Part shown: positions 56,088 through 58,645 of the stretch, one piece after another
Numbering within the stretch: position 1 is the first letter of the stretch
Layout: every line of letters begins with the position of its first letter
Source: Clostridiales bacterium UBA6114
Lineage (GTDB): Bacteria > Bacillota > Clostridia > Oscillospirales > Butyricicoccaceae
Length of the DNA: 58,645 bases
Direction: 5' to 3'
Assembly (NCBI GenBank): GCA_002423435.1
Contig: DIWE01000014.1
Span: 31,034 to 89,678, forward strand
The notes under the pieces: model-generated
Databases searched by the model: none
Told to the model about the DNA's origin: nothing
Seen by the model: the letters and a program-made list of their open reading frames with translations, nothing else
Made by a program: the position numbers and the translations under genes

Positions 56088-56747
56088 ATGAATAAACACA
56101 TTAGATTTTTGGCTTCAGCCCTGGCAGCCATGCTGCTTTTTGCGGGTTGTTCATCGAAGGAGGCGTCCGGAACAGGGGAGATTACCATAGAGCCTGTAAG
56201 CCCCCCTACGGAGCAAAGCGGCCAGTCGGGAGATGCCGGAAATACCCAGGCCGGTAAACAGCCGGATGACGCCAACGGCGCGCAAACTGCCGCCGTCAGC
56301 GGGATCATCACGGCCGTTGGGACGGATACGGTTACGGTTGCGGTAAATCCCGCAGGCGGAGCTTCCCCTGGCGGGGCTCCGGGCAACGGCCCTGAAAAAG
56401 GAACGCAGGGTGAGAAGCCGGACGCCCAGGCGTCCGGAAGCATCCCGAGTCAGCCGTCTTCCGCTGAGCCGGGAACCGGCGACGGGGGCGCGCAGGGACA
56501 GCCTCGGGAAGGATTCGGCGGTGAGGTCGACACGTCCGGGTGGGAGTCCGCGACATACAAAATTGATGACCAGACAGAAATCAAGATCGGCCAGCCGGGT
56601 GCGTCGGCGGAGGCAGATGCCGATATTTCTTCCCTTGAAGAGGGCGTAAGCGTATCAATAACGCCGCGTTCGGAGGATGAAACCGTTGCCGAAACGATCA
56701 TTGTAATGAGCAGGCAAAGCCGCTCCGCCACACCGCCCGCCCAATAA
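56088..56747 (+). CDS. DUF5666-like lipoprotein
   Basis: A 219-residue lipoprotein with the lipobox LLFAGC and a linker rich in Ser, Gly and Pro. VSGIITAVGTDTVTVAVNPA and, after a long Gly/Pro insertion, YKIDDQTEIKIGQPG and LEEGVSVSITPRSEDET fit the DUF5666 beta-domain pattern, split by the low-complexity insertion. ATG at 56088 has AAAGGAG upstream (10 bases). It follows the repeat protein by 67 bases and ends in a terminator, so the two form one operon. Confidence 0.8.
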   Translation: MNKHIRFLASALAAMLLFAGCSSKEASGTGEITIEPVSPPTEQSGQSGDAGNTQAGKQPDDANGAQTAAVSGIITAVGTDTVTVAVNPAGGASPGGAPGNGPEKGTQGEKPDAQASGSIPSQPSSAEPGTGDGGAQGQPREGFGGEVDTSGWESATYKIDDQTEIKIGQPGASAEADADISSLEEGVSVSITPRSEDETVAETIIVMSRQSRSATPPAQ

Positions 56748-56755
56748 AACCAAAC

Positions 56756-56788
56756 AAAAAGGGAGGGTGCGGCAAGCCCTCCCTTTTT
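56756..56788 (+). terminator. Terminator after the DUF5666-like gene
   Basis: AAAAAGGGAGGG / CCCTCCCTTTTT stem with a 9-base loop, 9 bases after the stop. Confidence 0.85.
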
Positions 56789-56865
56789 CTCAAAGCTTTG
56801 ACAGGCGCTAATACTAATTTGATGTAACAGATAAAATATATAAAAGACAGGAGGCTAATAAAGAT

Positions 56866-58560
56866 ATGTATCAAAAGAGACTTTTTCGATATATTTCCCT
56901 GACGCTTGTGCTGAGCTTATCGCTGATGTGTTCGGCATTCGCCAGCCCGTCCAATTTCGGATTCGGCATAAATTCCGGTCAGAATGCAAATTCAAACGCG
57001 GGTTTTAATCAAAACTCGGGGAATTCCGGCCTCGGAAAAGCCGGCAACTATGTTGTCAACCAGGGCATTATGAAGGGGGATGGAAACAACAATTATAATA
57101 TGTCGGGTTATATAAAACGCGGCGACATGGCGGTGATGATCGTACGCGCGTTTAATCTCGACACCGATGCAAGCGGTAATTTTTCAGACGTTTCCTCCGG
57201 CAGCTATTATTATGACGCAATCGCAACGATCAAAAGCATAGGGATCGCGAAAGGAGACGGCAGGAACTTCAGCCCGGAAAAGAACATGACGCTTGAGGAG
57301 GCAATCACGTTTGTCGAACGCGCCGCAGAACTTTCAGCAGGCAGTAAAACATTGCCCGGCGGCGTTGACCTTCGCGGCCTGTACAGCGGGCAAACACTTT
57401 CGAACTATGCGACGCGTGAGGATGTTGCAGCGCTCCTTTATTACATCCTTACGGGAGATACCACAGGGGAAAGCAGCGGCAACTACTCCGGCATTATTGA
57501 CGCCATCGCCTACTCGACCGACGGGGGCGAAGAGCTGACCTTTGACGAGGACGACTTCATCGACGCATTTGAGGACGCAACGGGCGACGACCTGTATTAC
57601 GTAAAATTCACGCTGCCGTCGACCTCTTCCGGCAAGCTGTATTATGACTACAGTTCATCCTCGAGTTATGACTCGCTTGTTACGGCATCGACCAGGTATT
57701 ACGTCGATTCCTCGCCTTACCTCTACGATGTGACCTTCGTGCCGAAGAGCGGATATGCCGGAACGGTTTCGATCTCCTACACCGCCTATAGCGAGGACGG
57801 CGACTCCTCCACGGGCGTTGTCAAAATCACCGTATCGGAAAGCGAAGTCTCGATCGGCACCATCGCCTACTCGACAGAAGAAGGCGAAGCGCTCGTCTTT
57901 GATGAGGACGACTTTATCGATGCATTTGAGGACGCGACCGGCGACGACCTGTATTACGTAAAATTCACGCTGCCGTCAACCTCTTCCGGCAAGCTGTACT
58001 ATGACTACAGCTCCTCCTCGGACTATGATTCGCTCATCAAAGCCTCAACCAGGTATTATGTCGACGAGTCGCCGTATCTCTCCGACATCACTTTTGTACC
58101 GAAGAGCGGGTACACCGGAACGGTTTCGATCTCCTATACCGCATACAACGAGGACGGCGACTCCTCTGCGGGCGTTGTCAAAATCACCGTATCGGAAAGC
58201 GAAGTCTCGATCGGCACCATCGCCTACTCGACAGACGAGGGTGAAGCGCTCACCTTTGACGAGGGCGACTTTATCGATGCATTCGAGGACGCGACGGGCG
58301 ATGACCTGTACTACGTAAAATTCACGCTGCCGTCGGCCTCTTCCGGCAAGCTGTATTATGACTACAGCTCCTCCTCGGACTATGATTCGCTCGTCAAAGC
58401 CTCGACCAGGTATTACGCCGACGGATCGCCGTATCTCTCCGACGTGACCTTCGCGCCGAAGAGCGGATACACCGGAACGGTTTCGATCTCCTACACCGCG
58501 TATGATGACGACGGCGATTCCTATACGGGAACGGTCCGGATCATCGTTGAGGACGATTAA
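56866..58560 (+). CDS. SLH-domain protein with three near-identical 119-aa repeats
   Basis: A 564-residue surface protein. A signal peptide (YISLTLVLSLSLMCSAFASP) and an Asn/Gly-rich part precede SLH-like motifs at about residues 60-200 (GYIKRGDMAVMIVRAFNLDT, YYYDAIATIKSIGIAKGDGR, MTLEEAITFVERAAEL, YATREDVAALLYYI). From residue about 214 three repeats of 119 residues follow; each has IAYST(D/E)(G/E)GE-L-FDE-DF, GDDLYYVKFTLPSTSSGKLY and YDSL, ending in SGYTGTVSISYTAY. They look like cadherin- or Ig-like extracellular modules with many acidic residues, perhaps calcium-binding. ATG at 56866 has AGGAGGCTAATAAAG upstream. Confidence 0.88.
   Translation: MYQKRLFRYISLTLVLSLSLMCSAFASPSNFGFGINSGQNANSNAGFNQNSGNSGLGKAGNYVVNQGIMKGDGNNNYNMSGYIKRGDMAVMIVRAFNLDTDASGNFSDVSSGSYYYDAIATIKSIGIAKGDGRNFSPEKNMTLEEAITFVERAAELSAGSKTLPGGVDLRGLYSGQTLSNYATREDVAALLYYILTGDTTGESSGNYSGIIDAIAYSTDGGEELTFDEDDFIDAFEDATGDDLYYVKFTLPSTSSGKLYYDYSSSSSYDSLVTASTRYYVDSSPYLYDVTFVPKSGYAGTVSISYTAYSEDGDSSTGVVKITVSESEVSIGTIAYSTEEGEALVFDEDDFIDAFEDATGDDLYYVKFTLPSTSSGKLYYDYSSSSDYDSLIKASTRYYVDESPYLSDITFVPKSGYTGTVSISYTAYNEDGDSSAGVVKITVSESEVSIGTIAYSTDEGEALTFDEGDFIDAFEDATGDDLYYVKFTLPSASSGKLYYDYSSSSDYDSLVKASTRYYADGSPYLSDVTFAPKSGYTGTVSISYTAYDDDGDSYTGTVRIIVEDD
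57505..58560 (+). repeat. Tandem 357-bp coding repeats
   Basis: Units start at 57505, 57862 and 58219, a period of exactly 357 bases, the last one slightly shorter. The DNA is nearly identical between units, including many synonymous positions, so the duplication is recent or kept uniform by recombination. Confidence 0.9.
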
Positions 58561-58645
58561 ATCAAGCTCCGGATTCCAGGACACGTAGGTTGGTAGCGGC
58601 ATGCAGGTTATAAAATTTTTAAAGGAGCTGTAGCAAAATAAAAAT
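58561..58645 (+). other. Window end, no gene seen
   Basis: AAAGGAGCTGTAG near the end looks like a ribosome site, so a further gene may begin just beyond the window. Confidence 0.3.

Noticed and set aside
57505..58560. Regular repeats that might be taken for a CRISPR array
   Set aside because: Units are 357 bases long and code for protein in one frame; there are no short repeats with unique spacers and no cas genes.

Overview
This is a chromosomal window of about 58.6 kb, moderately GC-rich, from an anaerobic Clostridia-type Firmicute. Strong GGAGG-type ribosome binding sites, frequent TTG and GTG starts, a T-box leader, BlaI/M56, tripartite tricarboxylate and GntP transporters, SLH-domain surface proteins and a clostridial-type ABC-F protein all point that way. 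An Oscillospirales-like host is my best guess, but no rRNA or other taxonomic marker is present.

Layout. 1-4.8 kb: the end of larB plus larC (nickel-pincer cofactor synthesis), a divergent SLOG/XRE pair sharing an operator region, a MerR-TipAS regulator and a geranylgeranyl-reductase-like flavoprotein. 4.9-12.7 kb: housekeeping and stress genes (MsrAB, VOC protein, M20 amidohydrolase, lipoprotein, holin-like membrane protein, L,D-transpeptidase, a secreted helical-repeat protein behind a structured leader, DUF3784, DsbA/FrnE-like, EcsC). 12.7-22.3 kb: a PrpR-type sigma-54 activator facing a consensus -24/-12 promoter and a rightward gene series: RraA-like aldolase, YhcH/YjgK protein, ferredoxin-domain protein, an unrecognised Cys-containing protein, TctC-TctB-TctA and an AbrB-type membrane protein. 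It looks like an uptake and breakdown pathway for an unknown carboxylate and is the best candidate here for an undescribed metabolic system.

22.4-34.7 kb: an Ig-like lipoprotein, an autoregulated BlaI/M56 pair, a frameshifted IS110-family element, a NifX-like metallocofactor protein with twin operators, an Fpg/Nei-like protein without the N-terminal proline, a GyrI-like protein, a hydrolase, T-box-aspS, a CDP-alcohol phosphatidyltransferase whose start codon lies inside a 294-bp inverted-repeat element, and an SPL-type radical SAM protein. 34.7-40.1 kb: a D-amino-acid module (N-acyl-D-amino-acid deacylase, GntP permease, D-serine ammonia-lyase, XRE-cupin regulator).

40.1-44.3 kb: an accessory island with tandemly duplicated cassettes each holding a small ribbon-helix-helix gene, three DUF6809-like genes in a row, a deletion scar of a response-regulator/ABC-permease locus and an ABC-F gene behind an attenuator-like leader. 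44.3-58.6 kb: a cell-surface region with a GH73-type glucosaminidase, a leftward operon of MacA-like adaptor, MacB-like ATPase, MacB-like permease, SLH protein and OmpR-type regulator, an XRE repressor, a diguanylate cyclase, a repeat-rich secreted protein paralogous to the one at 10 kb, a DUF5666-like lipoprotein and an SLH protein with three nearly identical 119-residue repeats.

The intergenic DNA is rich in palindromes and small non-coding elements (8.3-8.6, 21.1, 27.7, 28.3, 33.0-33.3 and 34.8-34.9 kb), several of which share sequence with each other. Protein calls rest on motif recognition by eye; no database search or RNA folding was run.
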